Assembly: GCA_031288855.1 (NCBI GenBank)
Contig: JAITQQ010000134.1
Span: 1 to 8,290 of the forward strand
DNA: 8,290 nt
Origin: Prevotellaceae bacterium
GTDB taxonomy: Bacteria > Bacteroidota > Bacteroidia > Bacteroidales > UBA932
Reading direction: 5' to 3'
The position numbers and the translations under genes were made by a program. Position 1 is the stretch's first letter. The number at the start of each line of letters is the position of its first letter. Of this stretch, positions 1 through 5,564 are shown one piece after another. The notes under the pieces were generated by a model, which searched no databases, was not told the origin of the DNA, and saw only the letters and a program-made list of their open reading frames with translations.

Positions 1-102
1 ACCGTAGCGTTTCCGCTCATTGCTGCCATTCTGCTTGTGCTCGCCATGCGCTACATTGGCCGCGACGAGGCCATGATAAGGTCGCTAAACCGGCTGAGGT
101 GA
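1..102 (+). CDS. C-terminal fragment of a small membrane protein, probably DUF4293 family
   Basis: An open frame enters from the left edge and ends at a TGA at 100-102, giving 33 visible residues. They comprise a hydrophobic stretch (FPLIAAILLVLAM) that reads as the last transmembrane helix, then a charged tail ending IGRDEAMIRSLNRLR. From memory, this 'helix, then DEAxxRSxxRLR' ending resembles the C terminus of DUF4293 proteins, short four-helix membrane proteins of unknown function found in Bacteroidetes. The start and most of the gene lie outside the window, so family assignment rests on this tail only. The gene converges on the abiF gene, with a repeat cluster between them. It could instead be the end of another multi-helix membrane protein. 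Confidence 0.55.
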   Translation, partial: TVAFPLIAAILLVLAMRYIGRDEAMIRSLNRLR

Positions 103-118
103 GAAATTTATATTGACG

Positions 119-202
119 ATTGTTCCGAACCAATGGGCAATTGTTCCGAGTCTTTTCACAATTGTTCCGAACCAACGGACAATTGTTCCGAACCTTTTAT
201 CC
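119..202. repeat. Four tandem 21-bp-period repeats with core ATTGTTCCGA
   Basis: The core ATTGTTCCGA begins at 119, 140, 161 and 182, an exact 21-bp period. Copies 1, 3 and 4 read ATTGTTCCGAACC; copy 2 reads ATTGTTCCGAGTC. The 8-bp remainders alternate: AATGGGCA and AACGGACA in copies 1 and 3, TTTTCACA and TTTTATCC in copies 2 and 4. The higher-order unit is therefore a 42-bp dimer. The core contains GTTC-C-GAAC, an odd palindrome typical in shape of a protein-binding half-site pair. The cluster lies between two convergent gene ends, so it is not an ordinary promoter operator. The rest of this 180-bp gap is AT-rich, with only a weak TTGAC/GTCAA inverted repeat at 252-268. The function is unknown. 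Confidence 0.9.
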
Positions 203-282
203 CCTGTCACTTATCCTGTTTAAATATTAACTTAAAATTTCTAGGCATTAATTGACGAAAATGGTCAAAACCTGAATGCGGA

Positions 283-1179
283 TTATTGCCACAACGGTTC
301 CTCTTGCCAATTGGAAGGGAAGCCCATGGCGCGAACATCAATAGTAGGATATTTTTCCAATACTGATTTCAACTTTTGTGTAAATGAATTGTTAGGCGAA
401 ACAGTAAACAGCAAATATTTAATAATGCAAATACGGAAATAGATGCGCCTCATGTTGGTTGCAGGGTTTATCCACGGATGGAGCGGATTTTTTAACATAT
501 GCGAAACAATAGGAATTTCTCTGTTCCAAAGCCGTGCATGGTGTCCGCATAAATTACGTAAATTTGCCATCAATGATATCCATGAGGAAAAAACAGGCAT
601 AGGCAATCCAAACTGATGCGCCACTTTTTTTAATAGATTTTTGTTTATCAAATTATTGTACAAATTACACAAAACGCCCAACGGAATGATTTCTGTAATC
701 ATCCATGATGGCGGATATGGATTAGAATATTTGTGTCTGAAATGAGCAATGAACTCTTCCTTTGTCTTGTTAATCTCGGATTTAATAAGCGTCAGCGTCT
801 TTGCGAAAACAATCGGATTACGAAAATATTTCGACTCAGACATCCAAAAAACATCGTTCAGGCCATCGCAAATATAGTTGTTCATAGCACTTCTTATGGC
901 AACTTCAACTTTCTCAATCTCGTTGAAAAGCAATATGCGCAACTTCCGGTCGAAACGGTACATGTTGAGCGCCATATCAAACGTGGCTCCATCTTTATAA
1001 AGATGGTCGTTTTTTGGTTCTTTTAACAAAGGATAGAGATAGGCGCTTAGCCTGAAATAGCCTATGTTCATAAGATAACTAATAGCCCATTGTTCGTCTG
1101 GGATAGATAAACCTCGACTTTTTAACAAAAGGATTAAGTCTTGCGGCAATGTACACGTTTTATGGTAATTAATCTTCAT
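283..1179 (-). CDS. abiF: AbiF/AbiD-type abortive-infection HEPN ribonuclease (Abi_2 family)
   Basis: This 298-aa protein has the full Abi_2 (AbiD/AbiF) pattern. The N terminus carries a basic 'SRGL.I....A..YL.NIGYFRLSAY' region (about 21-47). A helical 'MYRFDRKLRILLFNEIEKVEVAIRS' block follows at about 73-97, and the C-terminal signature RNLCGHHARLWNR sits at 208-220. R208 and H213 form an Rx4H motif, the catalytic signature of HEPN ribonucleases. Members of this family cause growth arrest or block phage by cleaving RNA, probably in the cytoplasm, since I see no signal peptide or membrane anchor. The length is normal and the frame intact. The gene has its own promoter, and a structured RNA lies between promoter and ATG. 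It is AT-rich relative to neighbours: bases 601-660 contain 17 G/C, against 29 in 1441-1500 of rel. That suggests acquisition by transfer. Family assignment is strong; AbiF rather than AbiD is inferred mainly from the upstream RNA. Confidence 0.88.
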   Translation of the reverse strand: MKINYHKTCTLPQDLILLLKSRGLSIPDEQWAISYLMNIGYFRLSAYLYPLLKEPKNDHLYKDGATFDMALNMYRFDRKLRILLFNEIEKVEVAIRSAMNNYICDGLNDVFWMSESKYFRNPIVFAKTLTLIKSEINKTKEEFIAHFRHKYSNPYPPSWMITEIIPLGVLCNLYNNLINKNLLKKVAHQFGLPMPVFSSWISLMANLRNLCGHHARLWNREIPIVSHMLKNPLHPWINPATNMRRIYFRICIIKYLLFTVSPNNSFTQKLKSVLEKYPTIDVRAMGFPSNWQEEPLWQ

Positions 1180-1189
1180 AGTGGTGATG

Positions 1190-1245
1190 TAAATAAAACG
1201 ACCCGCCTATTTAAGCATTATAAAGAGGCTCGGCGGGTACTGGAT
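1190..1245 (-). ncRNA. Candidate abiF-associated structured RNA upstream of abiF
   Basis: Reading the minus strand from a promoter at 1250-1280, the predicted transcript starts near 1245. It almost immediately forms a 7-bp GC-rich stem, ACCCGCC (1238-1232) with GGCGGGT (1207-1201). Inside it, GAGC (1231-1228) can pair with GCTT (1216-1213), leaving a 3'-side bulge AAATA (1212-1208). The stem is followed by CGTTTTATTT. The bulge is complementary to TATTT (1195-1191), so a pseudoknot is possible. Small structured RNAs upstream of abiF genes are a described class (the abiF RNA motif), and such RNAs have been proposed to act as antitoxin for the HEPN protein. Position, size and architecture fit, but I cannot align it to the published consensus. 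The alternative is a plain leader attenuator. Confidence 0.65.
1191..1238 (-). terminator. Hairpin plus U-rich tract, possible intrinsic terminator or attenuator before abiF
   Basis: The ACCCGCC/GGCGGGT stem is followed two bases later by TTTTATTT on the minus strand, which resembles a Rho-independent terminator. It sits about 11 nt before the abiF ATG. Termination here would release a roughly 55-nt RNA, and read-through would make abiF mRNA. The loop is long (24 nt, partly pairable) and the U tract is interrupted by an A, so termination is probably incomplete. Confidence 0.45.
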
Positions 1246-1249
1246 GGCA

Positions 1250-1280
1250 CAAAGGTAGCACAAATATTTGAATTGGCAAA
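1250..1280 (-). promoter_or_regulatory. Consensus Bacteroidetes promoter for the abiF RNA and abiF
   Basis: On the minus strand TTTG (1280-1277), a 19-bp spacer and TACCTTTG (1257-1250) match the Bacteroidetes primary-sigma consensus TTTG-N19-21-TAnnTTTG exactly. The site lies just after the rel stop codon in an AT-rich gap, so the RNA and abiF can be transcribed independently of the rel operon. The predicted start point, near 1245, precedes the hairpin by only a few bases. Confidence 0.8.
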
Positions 1281-1299
1281 ATATTTAAAAATATATTGT

Positions 1300-3513
1300 T
1301 TACCCCGTAACCCGCGTCACTTTCTCCACGCTCCGGAGCTCGCGGAGGGCATAAAGCAACTTGTCTAATTGTTTGTTGGATTGCACCAGCACCTGAATGC
1401 GGCCGTCGAAGCGGCCGTCCTTGCTGCTGTTGATGTTAATGGAACGGATATTCATGCTGTGCGAAGAAATCACTTCGTTAATCCGGTTGAGCATGCCCAC
1501 CTCGTCGCACCCGGTGATGCGTATCATGGTTTCGAACATGGTGGCCTGCGCGGTTTCACGCCACCTCACCTTTACCACACGATAGGCGTATTTATCCATC
1601 AAGCGGGCGGCGTTCGGACAGCTGTAGCGGTGTATCTTCACCCCTTCGTTGATGGTCACGAAGCCGAACACGTCGTCGCCGAAAATGGGATTGCAACATT
1701 TCGAGAGTTTGTAGCCTGCACCGCTCAGGCGGTCGTCAATCAACAAATAGTCGGAAGTGTTTTCGGTTTGCGCCGCAGGTTTTGCTGCGGGCTTCACGCT
1801 TCCCGCTTCTTCCACAGCAGCCGGCACGCCGGCCGTAAGCACATTGCGCACATCCTGAATGTCGATGCGCTGTTCCGCGATACCGGCATACAGGTCGGTG
1901 ATGGTTTTCAGTTTATAATATTTCACCAACAACGTCAATACCTCGTCGGTCAATTCCAATTTCCAGTTTTTCAACCGCCGTTCGAGCAATTCCTTGCCTT
2001 CGGCGGCCATCTTCATATCGGCTTCGCGCAACTTCTGTTTAATCTTGTTGCGTGCTTTCGACGACACCACGTAATCAAGCCACGCCGCAGTGGGTTTCTG
2101 GTTTTTGACGGTGGTAACGGACACCACGTCGCCGGTCGTTAATTTTTCCTTAATCGACACGTTTTTTCCGTTGACCATAGCGCCGGAACACTTTAGTCCG
2201 ATGTTGCTATGGATGTCAAACGCAAAGTCGAGCACCGACGCTCCCGCAGGCAGGCGGCGCAGTTCGCCGGTGGGCGTGAACACAAAAATTTCGTTCGACT
2301 TAAAATTCGGAAAATAATTTTTGTACTCCATGTCGGGTGTTTCGAGCAGGGTACGCACATTGTCGAGCCACTCGTGCAGGTTGTCTTCGCTCTTCACGCC
2401 TTTATATTTCCAGTGGGCGGCCGTGCCGCGTTCGGCAATTATGTCCATGCGCACAGTGCGAATCTGCACTTCCACAGTTTTGCCCTGCGGCGTGGTGACC
2501 GTAGTGTGTAACGATTCGTAGCCGCTTTTTTTCGGTTGCGACACCCAGTCGCGCAGGCGCGTGATGTCCACCGTATATAAAGCGTCAATGGCGGAATAAG
2601 CTTCCCAACACACCCGCTCCTCCTCTACCCTGTCGTCGGCCGGCGCATCAATGATAATGCGGATGGCGAAAATATCATACACCCCTTCAAAATCGACCTT
2701 CTGCACCTGCATCTTGCGCCAAATGGAATACACCGATTTCGTACGGCTCTTTATTTCGTACTTCAAGCCTCGTTTCTTCAGTTCCTTTTCCACCGGTAGC
2801 AGGAACTCATCAATGAATTGTTGCCGTTCGCCTGTCGAACTTTTCAATTTGTTCGAGATAAGCCGGTAGGCTTCTGGCTCGGTATAGCGCAACGACAAAT
2901 CTTCCAATTCCGATTTGATATTGTAAAGCCCCAACTGGTGCGCCAACGGCGCATACAGCAGCAACGTTTCCGTAGCCTTCTTTTCCTGTTTCGATTTTGG
3001 AAAAAATTCCAATACGCGCATAACCTCCAAGCGGTCGGCTAATTTAATGATGGTCACTCGCGGGTCGCGCGAATAAAGTACCAAAAATTTGCGCAAATTG
3101 TCGGATTCCAACTTGGTTTCCTTCAAATCAATGGCCGAGATTTTATTCATGCCCAACACCATCTGGGCAATCTCTTCGCCGTAGTGCTGTGCGATGTGTT
3201 CCGCTTCTTTTTTCTGCCGTTTCTTTTCTTCTTCCAACATTTTCAGGTCGAGCACCGCGCCGAATTTTATACGGTTGCCGCGCGCTTCATGAAGCAGCAC
3301 CGCAATCGCCACTGAAATCTGTAGCCCGATATCCTGCAACAATATTCTCGACACTTCGAGCGGGTGGCAAATAAAAGGGTCGCCATTTTCACGCATCCTC
3401 CCTTCCAATGCCCTTTCAGCTGTTTCAAACGCATCTTTCAACAGTGCGGCTTCCTTCTCAGAACAATGACGCGATTGAAGCAAATTATGATATTGTTGAC
3501 GGACGTCTATCAT
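1300..3513 (-). CDS. relA: Long RelA/SpoT-family (p)ppGpp synthetase with degenerate hydrolase domain
   Basis: A 737-aa alarmone synthetase transferring pyrophosphate from ATP to GTP/GDP, with all long-RSH domains in order. The HD hydrolase domain (about 30-190) keeps H50 (CHPLEV), H75 and D160 but reads LLHEARGN where active enzymes have LLHDxxED. It also has RLEVMR instead of RLHNMR, and a Lys/Glu-rich insertion at 92-109, so hydrolysis is very probably lost. The synthetase domain looks intact: RTKSVYSIWRKM at 257-268, YDIFAIRI around 279-286, RLRD at 319-322, GYESLHT from 331 and EVQIRT from 348. TGS (about 408-468), a Cys-rich domain with C606, C607, H628 and C632, and ACT (about 660-737) follow, as expected for ribosome-linked control. 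I chose the ATG at 3511-3513 because it overlaps the upstream stop as ATGA and gives the usual length; an in-frame ATG at 3559-3561 would add 16 residues. It is the last gene of the DUF3791-DUF3990 operon. Confidence 0.93.
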   Translation of the reverse strand: MIDVRQQYHNLLQSRHCSEKEAALLKDAFETAERALEGRMRENGDPFICHPLEVSRILLQDIGLQISVAIAVLLHEARGNRIKFGAVLDLKMLEEEKKRQKKEAEHIAQHYGEEIAQMVLGMNKISAIDLKETKLESDNLRKFLVLYSRDPRVTIIKLADRLEVMRVLEFFPKSKQEKKATETLLLYAPLAHQLGLYNIKSELEDLSLRYTEPEAYRLISNKLKSSTGERQQFIDEFLLPVEKELKKRGLKYEIKSRTKSVYSIWRKMQVQKVDFEGVYDIFAIRIIIDAPADDRVEEERVCWEAYSAIDALYTVDITRLRDWVSQPKKSGYESLHTTVTTPQGKTVEVQIRTVRMDIIAERGTAAHWKYKGVKSEDNLHEWLDNVRTLLETPDMEYKNYFPNFKSNEIFVFTPTGELRRLPAGASVLDFAFDIHSNIGLKCSGAMVNGKNVSIKEKLTTGDVVSVTTVKNQKPTAAWLDYVVSSKARNKIKQKLREADMKMAAEGKELLERRLKNWKLELTDEVLTLLVKYYKLKTITDLYAGIAEQRIDIQDVRNVLTAGVPAAVEEAGSVKPAAKPAAQTENTSDYLLIDDRLSGAGYKLSKCCNPIFGDDVFGFVTINEGVKIHRYSCPNAARLMDKYAYRVVKVRWRETAQATMFETMIRITGCDEVGMLNRINEVISSHSMNIRSININSSKDGRFDGRIQVLVQSNKQLDKLLYALRELRSVEKVTRVTG
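3510..3513 (-). promoter_or_regulatory. ATGA stop-start overlap coupling the DUF3990 gene to rel
   Basis: The TGA of the DUF3990 gene (3512-3510) overlaps the rel ATG (3513-3511). The preceding AAAGGG is a possible ribosome-binding sequence but lies almost against the ATG. This favours re-initiation by ribosomes finishing DUF3990, so the two products are likely made in a fixed ratio. Confidence 0.75.
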
Positions 3514-4196
3514 CCCTTTAGTTTTAATTCCTGTAAAAGAAGTTTGTAAACTTCTGTCCATGGCTTTTGATGCAGGCCGCTGGATTCGTCGGTTAAGCGG
3601 CGATAAGCGGTGGAGTAGAAATATAAATCGCTTGCCTCCGCTTCAGGCAACTCGAAATCAAGCACCAATTGCTGCACAACAAGGTCGTCGATATGAAAGA
3701 TGTCGTTCTCGGCTCTGTAATTAGTTCGCGTGAGCATCAGCAACGACTGGAATGTACAAAAACAGATTTGGTGAGTGGGCCTTTTAAAAGCAAGTTCTCC
3801 AAGAAAATCCGCTTTACCCACTTTTCCCTGTAAATAATCGTCAATGCGAATGGTAACTGCATCATCGGCTACAGGACCTTCTACTATATCATAATCATGA
3901 GATTTTTCATACGATTTATTTTGACGACATAAAATAACAAAATCAAGCCATGCTTCATTATAGGCATCAAACCGCAAGGTATTTAATTCATCAAAAATAA
4001 ACGCAAATTCGTCAAAATCAAATTCCGTAATAATGGGTGTCTTTTTTTTATGCCATTTAGAAACTTTTGCCGCCATACTTTGTGCTTGACGGTAAAATTT
4101 AGTTACATAGAAACCTTGCCCAAAGTCACGACCCGGTTGGCATTTTGACAAATCCACCTCTTTTATAAACGTATCGCTGCCGTGAAAAACTTTCAT
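3510..4196 (-). CDS. DUF3990 protein, putative ADP-ribosyltransferase-fold toxin
   Basis: This 228-aa cytoplasmic protein has DUF3990 hallmarks. They are an N-terminal FHGS with H5, DFGQGFYVT at 24-32, and D103-I-V-x-GPVADD at 107-112. A QICFCT segment follows at 143-148, then SLLMLTRTNYR. DUF3990 is grouped with the ADP-ribosyltransferase-like folds. H5, Y30 and Q143 are the positions I would test as NAD-binding or catalytic; that assignment is inference. A C-terminal tail (about 190-228) with 'YRRLTDESSGL' and 'VYKLLLQEL' may be a small extra module. Translation starts directly after the upstream DUF3791 stop (TAAATG), with GGGGGA 9 nt before the ATG, and ends overlapping rel. The pair with a small upstream partner is typical of toxin-antitoxin loci. 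The gene is AT-richer than rel. Domain call is fairly sure; activity is not demonstrated. Confidence 0.8.
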   Translation of the reverse strand: MKVFHGSDTFIKEVDLSKCQPGRDFGQGFYVTKFYRQAQSMAAKVSKWHKKKTPIITEFDFDEFAFIFDELNTLRFDAYNEAWLDFVILCRQNKSYEKSHDYDIVEGPVADDAVTIRIDDYLQGKVGKADFLGELAFKRPTHQICFCTFQSLLMLTRTNYRAENDIFHIDDLVVQQLVLDFELPEAEASDLYFYSTAYRRLTDESSGLHQKPWTEVYKLLLQELKLKG

Positions 4197-4433
4197 TTAA
4201 ACGTATCCCCCGTTACTGCGACAAACTTTGTAAATATCCCGCAGAGCCCAAAATGGATTATCAATATGCAAAGCCCACCAACATTCAAAAATATAGTCTA
4301 TCCCGCCATATTTTTTCAAATATCGGTATGCTTCCGGACGGTCCATTTTATACCCCGAAGCAAATTTTTCGATAATAAACGTCACAAACGCAATCCTGTT
4401 CTTTGTTTCTTCATCTAACGTCTTTTTTGCCAT
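4197..4433 (-). CDS. DUF3791 small protein, probable partner/antitoxin of DUF3990
   Basis: This 78-aa soluble protein matches my recollection of DUF3791. It has 'FVTFIIEKFASGYKMDRPEAYRYLKKYGGIDYIFECWWALH' and ends with a helix and 'CRSNGGYV'. DUF3791 genes repeatedly sit next to DUF3990 genes, which supports a dedicated partnership. By size and first position in the operon it would be the antitoxin, but no neutralisation is shown here. Its stop abuts the DUF3990 ATG with no gap, implying coupled translation. A TACATTTG promoter element lies about 30 bases upstream; AAGAAGG is present but rather far (about 17 nt) from the ATG. No helix-turn-helix is obvious, so autoregulation by DNA binding is uncertain. 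Confidence 0.8.
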   Translation of the reverse strand: MAKKTLDEETKNRIAFVTFIIEKFASGYKMDRPEAYRYLKKYGGIDYIFECWWALHIDNPFWALRDIYKVCRSNGGYV

Positions 4434-4460
4434 ATTCGTTTAATTTTTCACCTTCTTTTG

Positions 4461-4495
4461 CAAATGTAAACAAAATTCCCGGTTTTTTAAGGGAA
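4461..4495 (-). promoter_or_regulatory. Promoter of the DUF3791-DUF3990-rel operon with a small inverted repeat
   Basis: The minus strand carries TACATTTG at 4468-4461, an exact TAnnTTTG -7 element, giving a leader of roughly 25 nt. No TTTG occurs at the expected -33 position. Instead TTCCC (4476-4480) and GGGAA (4491-4495) form an inverted repeat with a 10-bp spacer just upstream of the -7 box. That is a plausible activator or repressor site replacing the missing -33 contact. The arms are short, so this is suggestive only. Confidence 0.5.
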
Positions 4496-4507
4496 ATACT
4501 GCAAAAA

Positions 4508-4539
4508 TTTGCTTGTTTATAAAAAAACCGCTACCTTAG
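4508..4539 (+). promoter_or_regulatory. Promoter of the NodB-like/rlmD/trkH operon
   Basis: TTTG (4508-4511), a 20-bp spacer and TACCTTAG (4532-4539) match the Bacteroidetes consensus with one mismatch in the -7 box. The predicted leader is about 40 nt. The -33 element is embedded in a GCAAA-AA-TTTGC inverted repeat (4501-4512). This promoter is divergent from, and within 50 bp of, the DUF3791 promoter, so regulation of the two could interfere. Confidence 0.6.
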
Positions 4540-4583
4540 CAAGATAATAAGCGCTAATTTTCGACTAAGTTTCTCGTAAGAAT

Positions 4584-5561
4584 ATGAAAATTCGTTATTT
4601 TTGTGTCACACTTTTATTTTGCGGGCTCTTTATATACGGAGCGGCGATGCTATTTGAAAAAGTAGCCCAGCGCATACACACGCCGGTTTACGAAGTTTCT
4701 ATAATAACATCCGGCCACACCGAAGAAGTGAATCCGCCAGCGGAAACGCAAAAACCGGAACAAACCACCCAGCCGGCAGCCCAAGACACTGTCGCGCTAC
4801 CTGCTCCGGCGGCTGCTTTCACGTTAAGTGCAGAAAAAATAAAAGACACCCAGAAAAAATATATCCATACTGCTCCGGCGCAGTGGGGCGAGCACACGCG
4901 CGGCGTTGTGCATAAGGTTAACCTCCCTGTTGCCGACTCGTCTGCACGCACGTTGTTTTTGACCATCAATGCGTATAACAGCCATCAGGAAGAACTCACC
5001 GGCTACTTGGCCGCCAACAATATAAAAGCTACCCTATTTGTGTCGGGAAACTACGCGCAGCATCACACCCAGATACTTCAGCGCCTCGAGCAAAACACGT
5101 TGTTCGACATCGGAAATCTTGGGAACCGTTGCAGACCCGTATCCGTGTCCGGCGATTCGGCCTATCATATAAAAGGAACTGCCAATATTTACGAGGCGTT
5201 GCAGGAAGTTACCGAAGGAGCAAAAAAAATACAACAGGCAACCGGAAAATACCCTGTCTATTTTCGTTCGGCGACAGGATATATTGACGACGTGGCGACA
5301 AAAGCCATCAACGAGCTTGACATTAAAGTTATCGGATACGACCATGTAACTGATGAAGGCGGTGCGAGTAGCGCAATTGAAATCAAGAAAAGAATACTAA
5401 ACGCGCATCACGGCACCATTCTTGTCATCAGCATCAATCTTAACTATCCGAATATTCTCAAAGGATTGCAGGATGCTATTGAAGAAATAAAAACGCATAA
5501 ACTACCTGTATATTTTGAAAAATTATCGGATTATCAACAATTTTTTGAAGTAAACCGATAA
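4584..5561 (+). CDS. Membrane-anchored NodB-fold (polysaccharide deacetylase-like) protein, probably catalytically inactive
   Basis: A 325-aa protein: an N-terminal hydrophobic segment (about 6-24) acts as signal anchor, then a Pro/Ala/Thr/Gln-rich linker (about 50-78), then a NodB-like domain (about 120-320) predicted outside the cytoplasmic membrane. The fold is recognisable from 'LAANNIKATLFVSGNY' (141-157), 'FDIGN' (174-178), 'GKYPVYFRSATGY' (221-233) and 'GTILVISIN' (277-285). The residues defining the enzyme are missing. TFDDG is LTINAYN (126-132), the two metal-binding histidines of GNHTxxHP are L179 and R182/C183, and the late LHD histidine is absent; only the R of RxPYG (R228) remains. 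It is therefore more likely a binding or scaffold protein of the envelope than a deacetylase. It is first in an operon, 3 nt before rlmD. The fold call is from motif spacing; the function is unknown. Confidence 0.7.
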   Translation: MKIRYFCVTLLFCGLFIYGAAMLFEKVAQRIHTPVYEVSIITSGHTEEVNPPAETQKPEQTTQPAAQDTVALPAPAAAFTLSAEKIKDTQKKYIHTAPAQWGEHTRGVVHKVNLPVADSSARTLFLTINAYNSHQEELTGYLAANNIKATLFVSGNYAQHHTQILQRLEQNTLFDIGNLGNRCRPVSVSGDSAYHIKGTANIYEALQEVTEGAKKIQQATGKYPVYFRSATGYIDDVATKAINELDIKVIGYDHVTDEGGASSAIEIKKRILNAHHGTILVISINLNYPNILKGLQDAIEEIKTHKLPVYFEKLSDYQQFFEVNR

Positions 5562-5564
5562 AAA

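Noticed and set aside
119..202. Repeat cluster as a CRISPR array
   Set aside because: The 21-bp period is far too short, the 'spacers' are 8 bp and alternate between two related types, and no cas genes are present.
252..268. TTGAC-N7-GTCAA inverted repeat as a terminator of abiF or the upstream gene
   Set aside because: The stem is only 5 bp and AT-rich, and no U tract follows it on either strand.
1141..1368. Plus-strand 75-codon frame covering the abiF RNA region
   Set aside because: It crosses the abiF start, the promoter and the rel end; the strong promoter and terminator-like order are on the opposite strand.
1369..2142. Long open frame of 257 codons on the plus strand opposite rel
   Set aside because: It is entirely antisense to conserved rel domains, and its translation is rich in H, F and V with no recognisable motifs, typical of a reverse-frame shadow.
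3514..3561. Upstream in-frame ATG as the rel start
   Set aside because: It would extend rel 16 residues into the DUF3990 gene; the ATGA overlap start is more economical and gives the usual length. It cannot be fully excluded.
4182..4418. Plus-strand 78-codon frame opposite the DUF3791 gene
   Set aside because: The minus-strand frame matches a known small family and is gap-free with its operon partner; the plus frame matches nothing.
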